DNA of 64,000 nucleotides from Hymenobacter sp. BRD128 (GTDB taxonomy: Bacteria; Bacteroidota; Bacteroidia; Cytophagales; Hymenobacteraceae), in assembly GCF_013256625.1 (NCBI RefSeq), contig NZ_CP053908.1, forward strand, positions 2,852,001 to 2,916,000. The letters are read 5' to 3'. Shown one piece after another: positions 46,009 through 56,398 of the stretch (position 1 is its first letter; the number at the start of each line of letters is the position of its first letter). A program made the translations under genes and the position numbers. The notes beneath the pieces were generated by a model, which was not told the DNA's origin, searched no databases, and was given only the letters and a program-made list of their open reading frames with translations.

Positions 46009-47226
46009 ATGACTGTTCTTCTATCCCTGCTTAGCGGGCTGCTGTATACCCTGGCCGCCTACCTGCTGCTCAATTGCCTGTACCTGCTGTTTTTTGCGGT
46101 GGCGGGGCATTGGCACGCCCGGCCACTGCCGGCCCTGGTGCCCGGCGCCGCGCCGCGCCGCATCTGCGTGCTCATGCCGGTGTATAAGGAAGATGCCGTA
46201 ATTCTGGAAACCAGCCGGGCGGCGCTGGCCCAGCCCTACGCCGGCGTTTTCCAGGTAGTTGTTATTGCCGATGGCTTGCAGCCCACCACCGTGCAGGCCC
46301 TGCAGCGCCAGGGCATCGGGGTGGTGGAGGTGCGGTTTGAGCGCAGCACCAAGGGCAAGGCCCTGCTGCAAGCGCTGTCGGTGCTGCCGGCCACGGCCTT
46401 CGACGTGGCCGTGGTGCTCGACGCCGACAACGTGATGGGCCGGGGCTTTCTGAATGCGGTGAACCAGGCTTTTGCGGCCGGCTACCGGGTGGTGCAGGCC
46501 CACCGCACGGCCAAAAACCAAGGCACTGCCTTCGCCCTGCTCGATACCTGCAACGAGGAGGTTAACAACCACATTTACCGCAAGGGGCCGGCGGCGGTGG
46601 GCTTGTCGGCGGCGCTCATCGGCTCGGGCATGGCCTTCGAGTACGGCTACCTGCAGCGCCTGCTCACGGGCATCGGCGAAACGGTGGGCGAGGACAAAGA
46701 GCTGGACTTCCGCATTGCCCGCGACCAGCAGAAAATCTGCTACCTGGACGACGTGTACGTCTACGACGAGAAGATTGAGAACGCCCAGGTTTTCACGCAG
46801 CAGCGCACCCGCTGGCTAGCCTCGCAGTGGGAGTTTTTGAAGAAATACGCCGGCCAGGGTATCCCGGCGCTGCTGCGCGGCAACGTCGAGTTTTTCAACA
46901 AAGTGGTGCAGGCCTTTCTGGTGCCGCGCACGCTGCTGCTGGCCCTGCTGGGGCTGCTGGTGGCTGCCTCATCGGGGGCCTGGGTGCTAGGGCTGCGCGT
47001 GGGGCCGCCGCCGCTGGTATGGGGCGGGCTGCTGGCCACGCTGGCCGCCACGCTGCTGCTAGCCCTGCCCGCCCGCCTCTACAACCGCCAGGTGCTGGCG
47101 GCGGGCCTGCGCCTACCCTACGCCATCTGGTGCATGTGCCTGGCGCTGCTGCGGATGCGCCGCACGCGCACGTCTTTTCTGGCCACGCCGCACAAGGCGG
47201 GCACCGCTTTTCAGCTCGATAATTAA
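46009..47226 (+). CDS. Membrane glycosyltransferase family 2, processive type
   Basis: A 405-residue protein. N-terminal helix (10-30), then the GT-A domain (CVLMPVYKEDAVILETS, VVVIADG, VAVVLDADNVMG with DxD) and QQRTRWLASQW near residue 264, matching the QxxRW motif of cellulose/hyaluronan-type synthases. Three C-terminal helices. This makes it a candidate for adding several identical sugars or for a second lipid-linked step. It sits between two other GT2 genes. Confidence 0.87.
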   Translation: MTVLLSLLSGLLYTLAAYLLLNCLYLLFFAVAGHWHARPLPALVPGAAPRRICVLMPVYKEDAVILETSRAALAQPYAGVFQVVVIADGLQPTTVQALQRQGIGVVEVRFERSTKGKALLQALSVLPATAFDVAVVLDADNVMGRGFLNAVNQAFAAGYRVVQAHRTAKNQGTAFALLDTCNEEVNNHIYRKGPAAVGLSAALIGSGMAFEYGYLQRLLTGIGETVGEDKELDFRIARDQQKICYLDDVYVYDEKIENAQVFTQQRTRWLASQWEFLKKYAGQGIPALLRGNVEFFNKVVQAFLVPRTLLLALLGLLVAASSGAWVLGLRVGPPPLVWGGLLATLAATLLLALPARLYNRQVLAAGLRLPYAIWCMCLALLRMRRTRTSFLATPHKAGTAFQLDN

Positions 47227-47239
47227 CACCATTTCGCTT

Positions 47240-47332
47240 ATGCCATTTGCCATTATTGCCGCGCCGGTTTTGCTGTGTCTGGCGCTCGGTATCATCAGTG
47301 GGCTGCGCGCCGGGCGCAGGCTGCGGCCCTAG
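47240..47332 (+). CDS. 30-residue single-helix membrane peptide
   Basis: ATG at 47240 to TAG at 47330. The peptide is one hydrophobic helix (residues 2-20, FAIIAAPVLLCLALGIISG) followed by a basic tail LRAGRRLRP. It lies 13 nt after one glycosyltransferase and 48 nt before the next in the same direction. The helix plus positive-inside tail fits a small regulatory membrane protein, but an ORF this short could be chance. Confidence 0.4.
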   Translation: MPFAIIAAPVLLCLALGIISGLRAGRRLRP

Positions 47333-47380
47333 CCTGCCCGGCTTTGGCTAGTCCGTTCTCTTCTCCTTGAAAATAAGCTT

Positions 47381-48585
47381 ATGCACTACTTCCAATACGC
47401 TTGCTGGGCGCTGCTAGCCCTGGTTTTCTATACTTACTTCGGCTATGCCGGGGGGCGTGGCTGTGGGCCAAAGCCAGGGGCCTGGGTCGGCCAGCGGGGC
47501 CAATGCAGGCCTTTGCGCCGCCCGTGACGCTGGTGGTGCCGGCTTATAATGAGGCGGGTATTCTGGAGGAAAAAATCGCCAACTCGCTGGCCCTCGATTA
47601 CCCGGCCGATAAGCTGCGCGTGGTCTTCATTACCGATGGCTCGACCGACAACTCGGGCCAGGTGCTGGCTAGGCATCCGCGCATTGAGCACCTGCACGCG
47701 GCCAAGCGCGCCGGCAAGGCGATGGCCGAAAACCGGGCGATGGAGTTCGTAAAAACGCCCTACGTGGTGTTTACCGACTGCAACACCCTGCTCAACCCCG
47801 GCGCGGTGCGCGAGCTGGTGAAGCACTACCAGGACCCGAGCGTGGGCGCGGTGTCGGGCGAGAAAAAAATCCGCCCCCAGGCCTCGGCGCCCGGCGCGGG
47901 CGAGGGCCTCTACTGGCAATACGAGTCGCTGCTCAAGCGCTGCGACTCGCAGATATACAGCCTGATGGGCGCGGCCGGCGAGCTGGTTTCGTTCCGCTCC
48001 GCCCTCTTCGCCCCGCTCGAAGCCGATACCATTCTCGACGATTTTGTGCAGTCCTTGCGCATCGTGGGCCGCGGGTATCGGGTCGTGTACGAGCCGCTAG
48101 CCTACGCCACCGAGGATGCCTCGGCCACCTTGCCCGAAGAGATGGAGCGCAAAATCCGCATCTGCGCGGGCGGCTGGCAGGCTATGACGCGCCTGCCGCA
48201 GCTGCTCAACCCGCTGCGCAATCCAGTAGTCACGCTCCTCTACGTGTCGCACCGCGTGCTGCGCTGGAGCCTGGCGCCGCTGGCCCTGGCCCTGCTGCTG
48301 CCGTTGAGCCTGGGGCTGGCGCTAGCTACTTCCGGGCGGGCGGCGGGCTTTTATAGCGTGCTGCTGGCCGGGCAACTGGGGCTCTACGGGGCGGCCTGGC
48401 TAGGGTGGCGGCAGGCGGCCCGCACCGGCCGCACCGCCAGGCCGCTCGTGATACCGCTGTTTTTCAGCCTTATGAACCTGGCTGTTTTTCTAGGTTTTAG
48501 GCGCTGGGTGCGCAAGGCCCAGCCCGCGGCCTGGGCCAAGGCCACCCGCCAGCCCACCGTGACGGGTGCCGTAGCCGGCGCTTAA
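47381..48585 (+). pseudogene. Membrane glycosyltransferase family 2, frameshifted near start
   Basis: Restored length is about 401 residues. The ATG at 47381 (MHYFQYACWALLALVFYTYFGY) encodes a first membrane helix; the frame breaks at G6, 47450-47455, and the catalytic domain continues one frame over. A seventh G gives YAGGAWLWAKA. Catalytic part: PPVTLVVPAYNEAGILEEKI, VVFITDGSTDNSG, YVVFTDCNTLLNPGAV (DxN at the DxD place), EMERKIRICAGGWQAM, and three C-terminal helices. It belongs to the repeat-unit glycosyltransferases. Sequence error or slippage-based on/off control cannot be separated from one consensus. Confidence 0.8.
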
Positions 48586-48589
48586 AAAA

Positions 48590-48619
48590 AGTAGCGCGAA
48601 GCCCCAGCTTCGCGCTACT
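48590..48619. terminator. Hairpin after the GT2 gene
   Basis: A perfect 13-bp stem (48590-48602 with 48607-48619, AGTAGCGCGAAGC type) has an A-run on its left and no T-run on its right, so it is weak as a plus-strand terminator. It may only attenuate transcription within the locus. Confidence 0.5.
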
Positions 48620-48666
48620 GCGCTTCTGCCCGCCCCTTCTCCAATTCCTACGCATTCCTGCCAGCC

Positions 48667-49548
48667 ATGAAAATTGCGCACCTGATAATGGCCCACAAAA
48701 ACCCCGACCAGCTCGGGCGGCTGCTAACAGCTTTGCAGCACGACGACTTCTATTTCTTTATTCACCTCGACAGCAAGTGCGATTTTAAAGACTACGAGCA
48801 CCTGGCTAGCCAGCCCCGCGTGGAGTTCACGCCCCGGCGCTTTGCGGTGCGCTGGGCTTCGTACCGCTTCACCCATGCCATTCTGGAGGGCACGCGCGCT
48901 ATTCTGGCCAGCGGCCAGCCGTTCGATTTTATCAACCTGCTGAGCGGGCAGGACTACCCGATTAAGCCGGCGGCGACTATTCACGATTTTTTTGCCCGGC
49001 ACAAGGGCTACTCGTTTTTGTCGTTCGAGTCGGAAGGCTCGCCGTGGTGGCAGCACGCCACGAGCCGCATCGAGCAGTACCACACCACCTACTTTCAGTT
49101 TAAGGGGCAATACCTCTTGCAGCGCTTCCTCAATCTGGTGCTGCCGCGCCGCCAGTTTCCGCTGCCCTACGCGCTGTACGGCGGCTCCGATGGCTCGTGG
49201 TGGACGCTCGACGCAGCCTGCGCGGCTTACCTGGTCAAGTTCATCGACGAGCACCCCCGGCTGCGCTGGTTCAGCATGTTCACCTGGGGCTCCGACGAGT
49301 TTTTGATTGCCACGGTGCTCATGAATTCGGCTTTCAAGAGCAGCATCATCAATGAGAACTACCGCTACATCGACTGGTCGGCGGGCGGGGCCAACCCCCG
49401 GCTGCTCACCACCGACGACTTTCCGAAGCTGGCCCACGCCCACAAGCTCTTCGCCCGCAAGTTCGACGCCGACCACGACCACAACTTGCTTAACCTGGTG
49501 GATGACTGGCTGGTGCGCCACCGCCCCCGGACCGTGGCCGCGGGCTAG
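48667..49548 (+). CDS. GT14-family beta-1,6-N-acetylglucosaminyltransferase-like protein
   Basis: A 293-residue protein. Resembles the core-2/I-branching family: MKIAHLIMAHKNPDQLGRLL, YFFIHLDSKC, FINLLSGQDYPIKP (a strong family marker), YGGSDGSWWTLDAACAAYLV and FTWGSDEFLIATVLMNS. Enzymes of this family add branching beta-linked GlcNAc or xylose. A branched repeat unit is therefore suggested. Cytosolic, no membrane helix. Confidence 0.9.
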   Translation: MKIAHLIMAHKNPDQLGRLLTALQHDDFYFFIHLDSKCDFKDYEHLASQPRVEFTPRRFAVRWASYRFTHAILEGTRAILASGQPFDFINLLSGQDYPIKPAATIHDFFARHKGYSFLSFESEGSPWWQHATSRIEQYHTTYFQFKGQYLLQRFLNLVLPRRQFPLPYALYGGSDGSWWTLDAACAAYLVKFIDEHPRLRWFSMFTWGSDEFLIATVLMNSAFKSSIINENYRYIDWSAGGANPRLLTTDDFPKLAHAHKLFARKFDADHDHNLLNLVDDWLVRHRPRTVAAG

Positions 49549-49611
49549 GCCCCAGGCAGCCAGCCAACTACAAGTAGCAATAACCAATCAGCCCTCAACC
49601 ACTCGCTAGCT

Positions 49612-50870
49612 ATGAAACCACTCCTCACCGGCCGCGACATCGTCGTGGTAGGGCAGCAGCCCTGGGACACCGCGCTGGGCAGCAACTGCAAGGACCTGGC
49701 CCGCGAGTTTAGCCGCCACAACCGCGTGCTGTACGTCAACTCGCCGCTCGACCGCAACACCGTGCTGCGCCACCGCCACGAGCCGGCCGTGCAGGCGCGG
49801 CTGGCCGTGCAGCGCGGCGCGGCCAGCGGCCTGCAAGCGGTGGCCCCCAGCCTGTGGGTGCTCTCGCCGGGCACGGTGCTCGAATCCATCAACTGGCTGC
49901 CGGCCGGCTGGCTGCATCGCCAGGTCAATAAGCTGAATAATAAACGCTTTGCCCAGGCTATTGGCTCAGGATTAAAGCAACTCAATTTTCAGGATTTCGT
50001 GCTCTTCAACGACAACGACATCTTCCGCAGCTTTCATTTGAAGGAGCTGCTGGCCCCCGCCGTGAGCGTGTACTACTCGCGCGATTTTGTGGTGGCCGGC
50101 GGCTACTGGCGCAAGCACGGCCTGAAGCTCGAGCCCGCCCTCATTGCCAAGAGCGACGTGTGCGTGGCCAACTCCAGCTACCTGGCCGACTACTGCCGGC
50201 TCTACAACCCGCAGTCGCACGACGTGGGCCAGGGGTGCGACGCGCTGCCCCCCCGCCGGCCAGTGCCCCCGCCCCGGCCGACGTGCGCCACCTGCCCGGC
50301 CCGGTGGTGGGCTACGTGGGCGCCCTCACCAGCGCCCGCCTCGACCTGGAGGTGCTCCGCTATCTCAGCGAGCAGCGCCCGCAGTGGAGTATTGCGCTGG
50401 TGGGCCCCGAAGATGACGTATTCAAGGCCAGCGCCTTACACCAGCGGCCCAACGTGCATTTCCTGGGCGCCAAGCCTACTAGCGAGCTAGCCAGCTACGT
50501 GCAAAGCTTCGACGTGTGCCTGAACCCGCAGGCCGTGAACCTGCTGACGGTGGGCAACTACCCGCGCAAAATCGACGAGTACCTGGCCCTGGGCAAGCCC
50601 GTGGTAGCCACCCGCACCGAGGCCATGCGCACTTTCGAGCAGCACACCTACCTGGCCGAGAGCAAGGAAGAGTACCTGACCCTTATCGAGCGGGCCCTGG
50701 CCGAGAACAACCCTAGCCAGCAGCAGGAGCGGCGCGAATTTGCGGCCACCCACACCTGGGAAAACAGCGTGGCCCGCATCTACGCGGCTATTGCGGCGCA
50801 CCAGGCCGGGCCGCCCGCCCGCCGCCCGGCCCCGCTGGCCCTCACCCCGGCGCTGGCCCCCAGCCTATGA
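49612..50870 (+). pseudogene. Glycosyltransferase family 4/1, frameshifted at a C7 tract
   Basis: Restored length is about 419 residues. N-terminal half from the ATG at 49612: DIVVVGQQPWDTALGSNCKDLA, RVLYVNSPLDRN, FNDNDIFRSFHL and SDVCVANSSYLADYC. At C7 (50248-50254) the frame is lost; the C-terminal half continues one frame over: GPVVGYVGALTSARLDLEVL, WSIALVGPEDDV, NVHFLGAKPTSELASYV, and NYPRKIDEYLALGKPVVATR with the E-x7-E-like nucleotide-sugar site. An eighth C rejoins them. Overlaps the flippase by four bases. Similar to GT4 enzymes in teichuronic or EPS clusters. Confidence 0.82.
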
Positions 50871-52207
50871 AAACGCTCTTCCAAAACCGGCACTTTCAGT
50901 CGTTCACCGGCAACGGCGTAATGGCCGTGTTCAGCGTACTGACTTACAGTATTTTATTTCGCTTTCTATCGGAAGCAGACATGGGCAACTGGGTGTTTTT
51001 TCAATTCTCGTTCCTGCTCCTCGATACCTTTCGCACGGGCCTGCTGCAAACGGCGCTCATCAAGTTTTATGCTGGTGCCGACGAGGCGCGGCAGCGCTGC
51101 GTGGCGGGCTCGGCCTGGTACATTGGCCTGCTCGTGACGGGCAGCTTTGCGGTGCTGAACCTGGCTTCCTTGCTGTTTATCAATCATTTTCACGATATTG
51201 GCGTGCGGGTGCTGCTCTACTGGTTTGGCCTGAGCCTAGCCGTGACCTTGCCCTTCAACGTGGCCATCTGGGTGCTGCAGGCCGAGCAGCGGTTCGACCG
51301 TATTCTGTGGCTGCGGCTGCTCAACCAGGGCTCATTTATCGTGCTGGTTTTCACGCTCTATCTGGTGAAGGAAGTGAATTTAACGCGCATTATCCAGGCG
51401 TTTTTAGGCAGCTCGCTGCTGTCGAGCGTAGTGGTGGTGGTAATGGGCTGGTCGCGGCTCACGGCGCTGGGGCACCGCACGCCCGAGGTGGTGCGCGAGC
51501 TGTTTCACTTTGGCAAATACAGCTTCGGCACTTTCTTGTGTTCTAATCTATTGCGCAGCTCCGACACGTTCATTATCAAGTTTATGCTGGGGCCGGCGGC
51601 GCTGGCCGTGTACAACCTGCCGCAGCGCCTGCTCGAAATTATTGAGATACCCCTGCGTAGCGGGCTGGGCACGGCCATGCCCAGCATGTCGGCGGCCGTG
51701 AACCGCCAGCGCAATGATGAGGTGGCGGAGCTATTGAAGAAGTACGCGGGCTTTCTTACGCTGCTGTTTGTGCCCATTGTGGTGGGCGTGCTGGTGTTTG
51801 CCGATGTCATTGTGGGCCTCATCGGGGGCGGCAAATACGTGGCCACCGAGGCGGCCAACCTCTACCGCATTCTCATTGTGTGCTCGCTGCTGTTTCCGCT
51901 GGAGCGCTTTCTGGGCGTGACGCTCGATATCATCGGCCGCCCGCAATTCAACCTGGTGAAGGTGGTGCTGGCACTGGCAGTGAACGTGGTAGCCGACGTG
52001 GCCTGCATCTATTTCACGCGCAATATCTACGGCGTGGCGGCGGCCTCCATCATTACCCTGCTGGCTAGCACGGCCTACGGCTACGTGGTGCTGCGCCGCT
52101 ACCTGCCCATCAGCTTCAGCGGCATTCCCGAGCTGGCGGCCGAGGAAGTGCGCGGCCAGCTCGACGGCGTGCTGCGCCGGCTGCGGCCAGTCAAAACCGG
52201 AGCCTAG
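50867..52207 (+). CDS. Wzx-like polysaccharide flippase
   Basis: A 446-residue polytopic protein of the MOP superfamily with about 12-14 helices. Typical start (FQSFTGNGVMAVFSVLTYSIL), the FLSEADMGNW loop, RIIQAFLGSSLLSSVVVVV and LAVYNLPQRLLEIIEIPLR. It would flip undecaprenyl-linked repeat units to the periplasm for the Wzy polymerase. Last gene of the operon, followed by a strong terminator. Confidence 0.9.
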   Translation: MKTLFQNRHFQSFTGNGVMAVFSVLTYSILFRFLSEADMGNWVFFQFSFLLLDTFRTGLLQTALIKFYAGADEARQRCVAGSAWYIGLLVTGSFAVLNLASLLFINHFHDIGVRVLLYWFGLSLAVTLPFNVAIWVLQAEQRFDRILWLRLLNQGSFIVLVFTLYLVKEVNLTRIIQAFLGSSLLSSVVVVVMGWSRLTALGHRTPEVVRELFHFGKYSFGTFLCSNLLRSSDTFIIKFMLGPAALAVYNLPQRLLEIIEIPLRSGLGTAMPSMSAAVNRQRNDEVAELLKKYAGFLTLLFVPIVVGVLVFADVIVGLIGGGKYVATEAANLYRILIVCSLLFPLERFLGVTLDIIGRPQFNLVKVVLALAVNVVADVACIYFTRNIYGVAAASIITLLASTAYGYVVLRRYLPISFSGIPELAAEEVRGQLDGVLRRLRPVKTGA

Positions 52208-52225
52208 CCAGCGGCTAAATCTCAA

Positions 52226-52264
52226 AAAAAGCGCGTCCTGCTAAGGTAGCAGGACGCGCTTTTT
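52226..52264. terminator. Terminator ending the exopolysaccharide operon
   Basis: A perfect 17-bp stem (52226-52242 with 52248-52264, AAAAAGCGCGTCCTGCT type) has a 5-nt loop and A/T runs on both sides. It lies 19 nt after the flippase stop and 20 nt from the convergent hydrolase stop, so it is usable from both directions. Confidence 0.88.
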
Positions 52265-52283
52265 GCAGGCAGGAAGCCTGATT

Positions 52284-55200
52284 TTAGTCTATCCGCATCA
52301 GCTTTTGAGTGTACACCCGGCTACTCGTGACGAGCCGCACCAGGTACACGCCCACCGGCAGGCCAGCCCCCTCGAGCGTGAACCACTGGCGCTCACCAGC
52401 CTCGGCCGAGCCGGTGAACAGGCGACGCACCAGGCGGTTTTGCACGTCGTATACGTCAAGTGTAGCCTGGCCCGCCTGCGGCAAGGCAAACGCCAGGGTC
52501 GTTTGCCTGGTAAAGGGGTTGGGATACACGCTTAGGCCGGGCGCGGCAGTGGGGCTGGTGGCATCGGCGGCCGAGGCCTGGGCCGCGTTGGCACCAGCCG
52601 TTTGGGAAATAGCACTAGCAGCTGTGAAACCAAACGGCATAAGGTGCGCGCCGGCGATGGGCGTCTCTACGGTGCCATCGGGCAGCGTCCAGCCTACCGC
52701 CACAAAGTCATCGCCCGCTATTTCTACGTGCTGGGCTTCTACGTAGTAGCGGTGGCCGGCCAGCAAGGCCACCGGCGCCGACTGCTGGGTGCTGTATTTG
52801 TTCCACTCGCCGTAGTTGGTGTAGCCGCTCACGCTGGCAATCGGCTGCTTATTGGCCGGGTTATCGTCGGTGCTCAGGTAGAGCTGGCAGGCGTCGTCGC
52901 CGGCTATCTCGAAGGTGTAGCTACCATCCTGGGGTGGGCAGATATAGCCCGAATGCGCGCGCCGTAATAATCGCCAATGTTACGCGCACTCTCAAATTTG
53001 GTGAGCGGGGCCATGTTGTTGGCGGTCGTGGTCAGGGGGATAGCAGCGATGCTGCCCCAGGCCCCAAGCCACTGCTCCCAGCCTATCGAGCCAGTGCCGG
53101 CGCAGGCCGTGGGAGTAGGTGCTGCGGGCGTGCCCCCGGCCGCCACAAACTGCGGCGTTTCGGTCACGGTGAGCGTCAGCTTGCCGTTGGGCGCGCTCAC
53201 GGCGGTGGCCGTCATGCCGGCCTGGCCGGCCGTGGGCTGGTAAATGGTGGCCGTGGTGGCCGAGCCCAGGTCGAGGGTATAGGTGGCGGTGCGGTTCTTC
53301 TCATCGGGCACCACCAGGGCATAAATCGTCTGGCCGCTAGCCTCGTAGCGGTCCACGATGGGGTCGCTGTTGAGGGTGCCGGTGTAGGTATAATTGCCCA
53401 GCAGCTGGCCGGCCTGGCGCAGGAAGTCGGCGGCGGGCCGGGCCGAGCGGTCAGCGTTGAGCAGGCCCGACGAGCTGAACTGCACCGGGCTAGCCGCGTT
53501 GTCATCAGTCAGCATGTAGAAGAACGTGCGCTCGACGCCCCAGCGGGCGTACAGCAGCGCGGTGCGCAGGGTCCAGTCGGCCTCGGTTTGCAGCACCGAT
53601 TTATTGCCGATGGCGATGGCCTTGAGTGGGCTGCCCTGGTTGGTGTCGTAGCCGGCCTCGGTCACCCACACCGGCATATCACCGGCATACTGGTGGGCCA
53701 TCTGCACGAAGCTTTGGGCTACCTGGGCGGTGTTGGCCACCTCGGGGCGGCGCCGCGCGTCGAGCTGCCGCCCTGCGAGGTACTAGCGTCGTTTGCGTAG
53801 AGGTGGTAGTTAATCACGTCCCAGCACAGGTTGACCGAGCCATCGGCCTTGTAGCCCCGGTATTGCTTGCACCAGTCTAGCATGCCGCGCACGTAGTCGG
53901 GCGTGGCCGAGGCGAGCCCGCCCATCACGACCTGCATACTCGGGTCGGCGTTTTTGACGCCCACGCCGGCGCCCATCGTGTTCTTGTTGCCGTCGTAGAA
54001 CGCCGACAGGTTGGCGGCGTACTCGCGGCCGGTCTGGTAGGCCTTGCGGCCCTTCCACCACTTGTCGCGCTCGTTGTCGCACTCCACGTAGTGCACCAGG
54101 TTGAGGCCGATTTTCACCTCGTTCACGCCGTCGCCGGCCCAGCGGGTGCTGGCGTCTACGTGCAGCAGGCTAGCCGGCACGCCGGCGTTAGCACCGTAGC
54201 GGGCCGCGTACTGAAACGCCACCTTGGCCTGCTCGAGGTACGAGTTGGGGTCCGAAAAATCCTTGCCGTAGCGCACGGGCACGTTTTCCAACTCGCGCTG
54301 GTCGCCGGGGTAGGTAGCCAGCAGCCAGTCGGGCAGCGTTTTAATGCAGGCCAGCACCGTAATGCCTTCCGCCTTGAGGCGCTGATACAAGATGTCGTAG
54401 TTCCAGCCGCCGCTGTGCACGGGGTTGAAGGTGTAGCCGCCCTCCGTCGATTCGAGCTTCTGCCAGTCGAGGTAGTGCCGAAAGCCGGTGAAGTTCTTGA
54501 GGCCCTTGAGGCGCGTCTCGTCAATCTGGCCGGGGGCGTTGGGGGCTTCCACGTCCCACTCAAAGCCGTTCACGCCCAGCTCCTGGGCGAGCTTGATTTT
54601 CTTTTGCACGGCCAGCGCCTGCCCGTCGGCAGCCGCCACGCCGCTGCCGGCCACGTAAGAGCCCGTGAGCTCAATCTCAGTCGGGTACGCCCACGAAGCC
54701 GTGATGACGAGGTAGCGAATATTGCTGACGGGCGTGCTCAGCTTATAATTGTCGGGCTGGCTAGGGTCGGGGCCCACCCAGCGCTGGTACTGCCCGCCGG
54801 TGAAGGTGGCCACCGGAATGCGCTGCCAGGTATCGGTAATAACCGAGAGCGTCATGGGGTCGCTGGGGTTGCTGCCCTCGCCGTCGTAGAAGCGAATGCT
54901 TTCCAGGCTGATAGCCTCACCCGGCAGCAGCGGGTAGTAGGCGTCGTAGGTCGGAATAACCTTGCCCCAGCCAATGGTAGCGGCCGTGGTAATTGAGCCA
55001 TCGAAGAGCGGCGCGATAGTATTGGGCGCGTTGGTGAGCTGGTACCAGCGGCTCGGGTCAATCGGAATCTTGCCCGCCGTGCCCGGCCCGCCAGGGGTAG
55101 TAGAGGGCGGCGGCGCAGGGGCCGGCGTGGTGGCCGCCTGCACAGTGAGTATCTGCGAGGCGCTGGCGGCCAGGTAGGTACTGCTAGCCGCCTGGCTAGC

Positions 55201-55893
55201 CGTGATGATGGCCGTGCCCGCGCCCACCACCGTGGCCTGCCAGGTGCCCGCACTGCTTTGGGCTACGCTCACCACGCTGGCATCGGACGAGGCAAACGTG
55301 ATAGGCGTCAGTGCATTCGTGCTGGTGGCCACGAGCGCGAAGGGGGCGTCGCCCACCGTTTTGGTGGCCAGCGGGCCAAAGCGTAGCGTAGCCGCTACCG
55401 GCGCGGGCGTAGTAGTGGCCCCAGCTACCCCAAATACCTTGATTTTGACCGGGATATTATTACAAAACTTATGAATGACGATGGCGTCGGCCGTAACCGG
55501 GCTGCTGGCCTTCATATCGACCCACACGTTGTACTGCGCGCCATCGAACGAGCCGATGAGGGTGCGCTGCGTGCCGCGCTGGGCATAAATCAGCGCGGGC
55601 TGCGCCGTAAAAACACCCTCGTAGTCGAAGAGCGAAAGCCGACTGAGCGTGGTCGTTGCGGCCAGCTTCAGCGTCACATCGATGTACTGGAAGTTGGCGG
55701 GCATCCAGCTATTGCGCACCAGGTTGTTCATGTCGTCATCGAGCCAGGGCGAGTAGTCCTGCCCGGTATCGATGCTGGGCGAAATCGCCGTGATGGCCAC
55801 CCGAACTTCGCCGGCCGCCTGGCCCTGGGCCGAGAAAGCCAGCAGGCCGCCTACCAGCGCTAGCCAAAATATTTTTATCAAATTTTTATCCAT
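52284..55893 (-). pseudogene. Multidomain secreted glycan-active protein (discoidin-like, Ig-like, GH-A-like, PA14, T9SS), two frameshifts
   Basis: Restored length is about 1203 residues. Signal peptide (1-28), discoidin-like segment (35-160), Big-type Ig domain (165-250: VGDAPFALVATSTNALTPITFASSD), second discoidin-like segment (280-400), and a TIM-barrel hydrolase (420-880: FEWDVEAPNAPGQ, WWKGRKAYQTGREYA, WVTEAGYDTNQG with a candidate nucleophile Glu). Then a PA14 carbohydrate-binding domain (FEIAGDDACQLYLSTDD) and a T9SS sorting domain (SVYPNPFTRQTTLAF, LPVGVYLVRLVT). Frame breaks: + strand G4 at 53744-53747 and C3 at 52948-52950; one added base at each restores PEVANTAQ and GYICPPQDGSYTF. 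Likely acts on surface polysaccharide, perhaps the polymer made next door. Confidence 0.72.
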
Positions 55894-56398
55894 ATAAATT
55901 AATTAGAATAAAACCAAGCGCGCACAACGGCGTTGGTACCAGCTGCCTGATAGGGTAAAATCCGGAAAGGGCGGGTGGGAAATGCTGCGGCGAGCAGCCA
56001 GGAGAAGGCGGAAGCTAGCGGCCGGTTGATGCAAACCGCCACCTCGCGCCCCAGGGCAAGGGTATTTCTAAATCCACTGCTGACATTCAAGCGGCCAGCC
56101 CGCTTACCTATTCTTCACTGCGTAGCGAAAATACATCCTAAAACCCAGACCGCTACCATCAATAGGCTTAATTACAAATTAGTAATCAATCAGTTGCACT
56201 TAATTTATTAGACTTTTCACTAAATCAGTAGTACTTTTTTTTGCTGGCTATATTTGCAGTAAACTGGCGTTGCTTTTTACCAAAAAGCCACCGGGCGCTA
56301 CGCAAAGCAGCTTTTTAGAACTAATTGCTGTTCAGCTTACTAGTCGCGAACGGTTTATTTAGCCCGGCCCGGAGAAGGCCATAATTTTGCACATTTAT
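55894..56398. other. 505-bp gap between the two hydrolase genes
   Basis: No gene seen on either strand. The stretch is AT-rich in 56140-56300 and should hold the minus-strand promoter of the 55893 gene. An isolated TATATTTG at 56249-56256 matches a -7 element on the plus strand but would only produce RNA antisense to the downstream hydrolase. Confidence 0.4.

Noticed and set aside
56249..56256. TATATTTG as a plus-strand promoter
   Set aside because: No -33 box at proper spacing and no plus-strand gene downstream before the antisense hydrolase.
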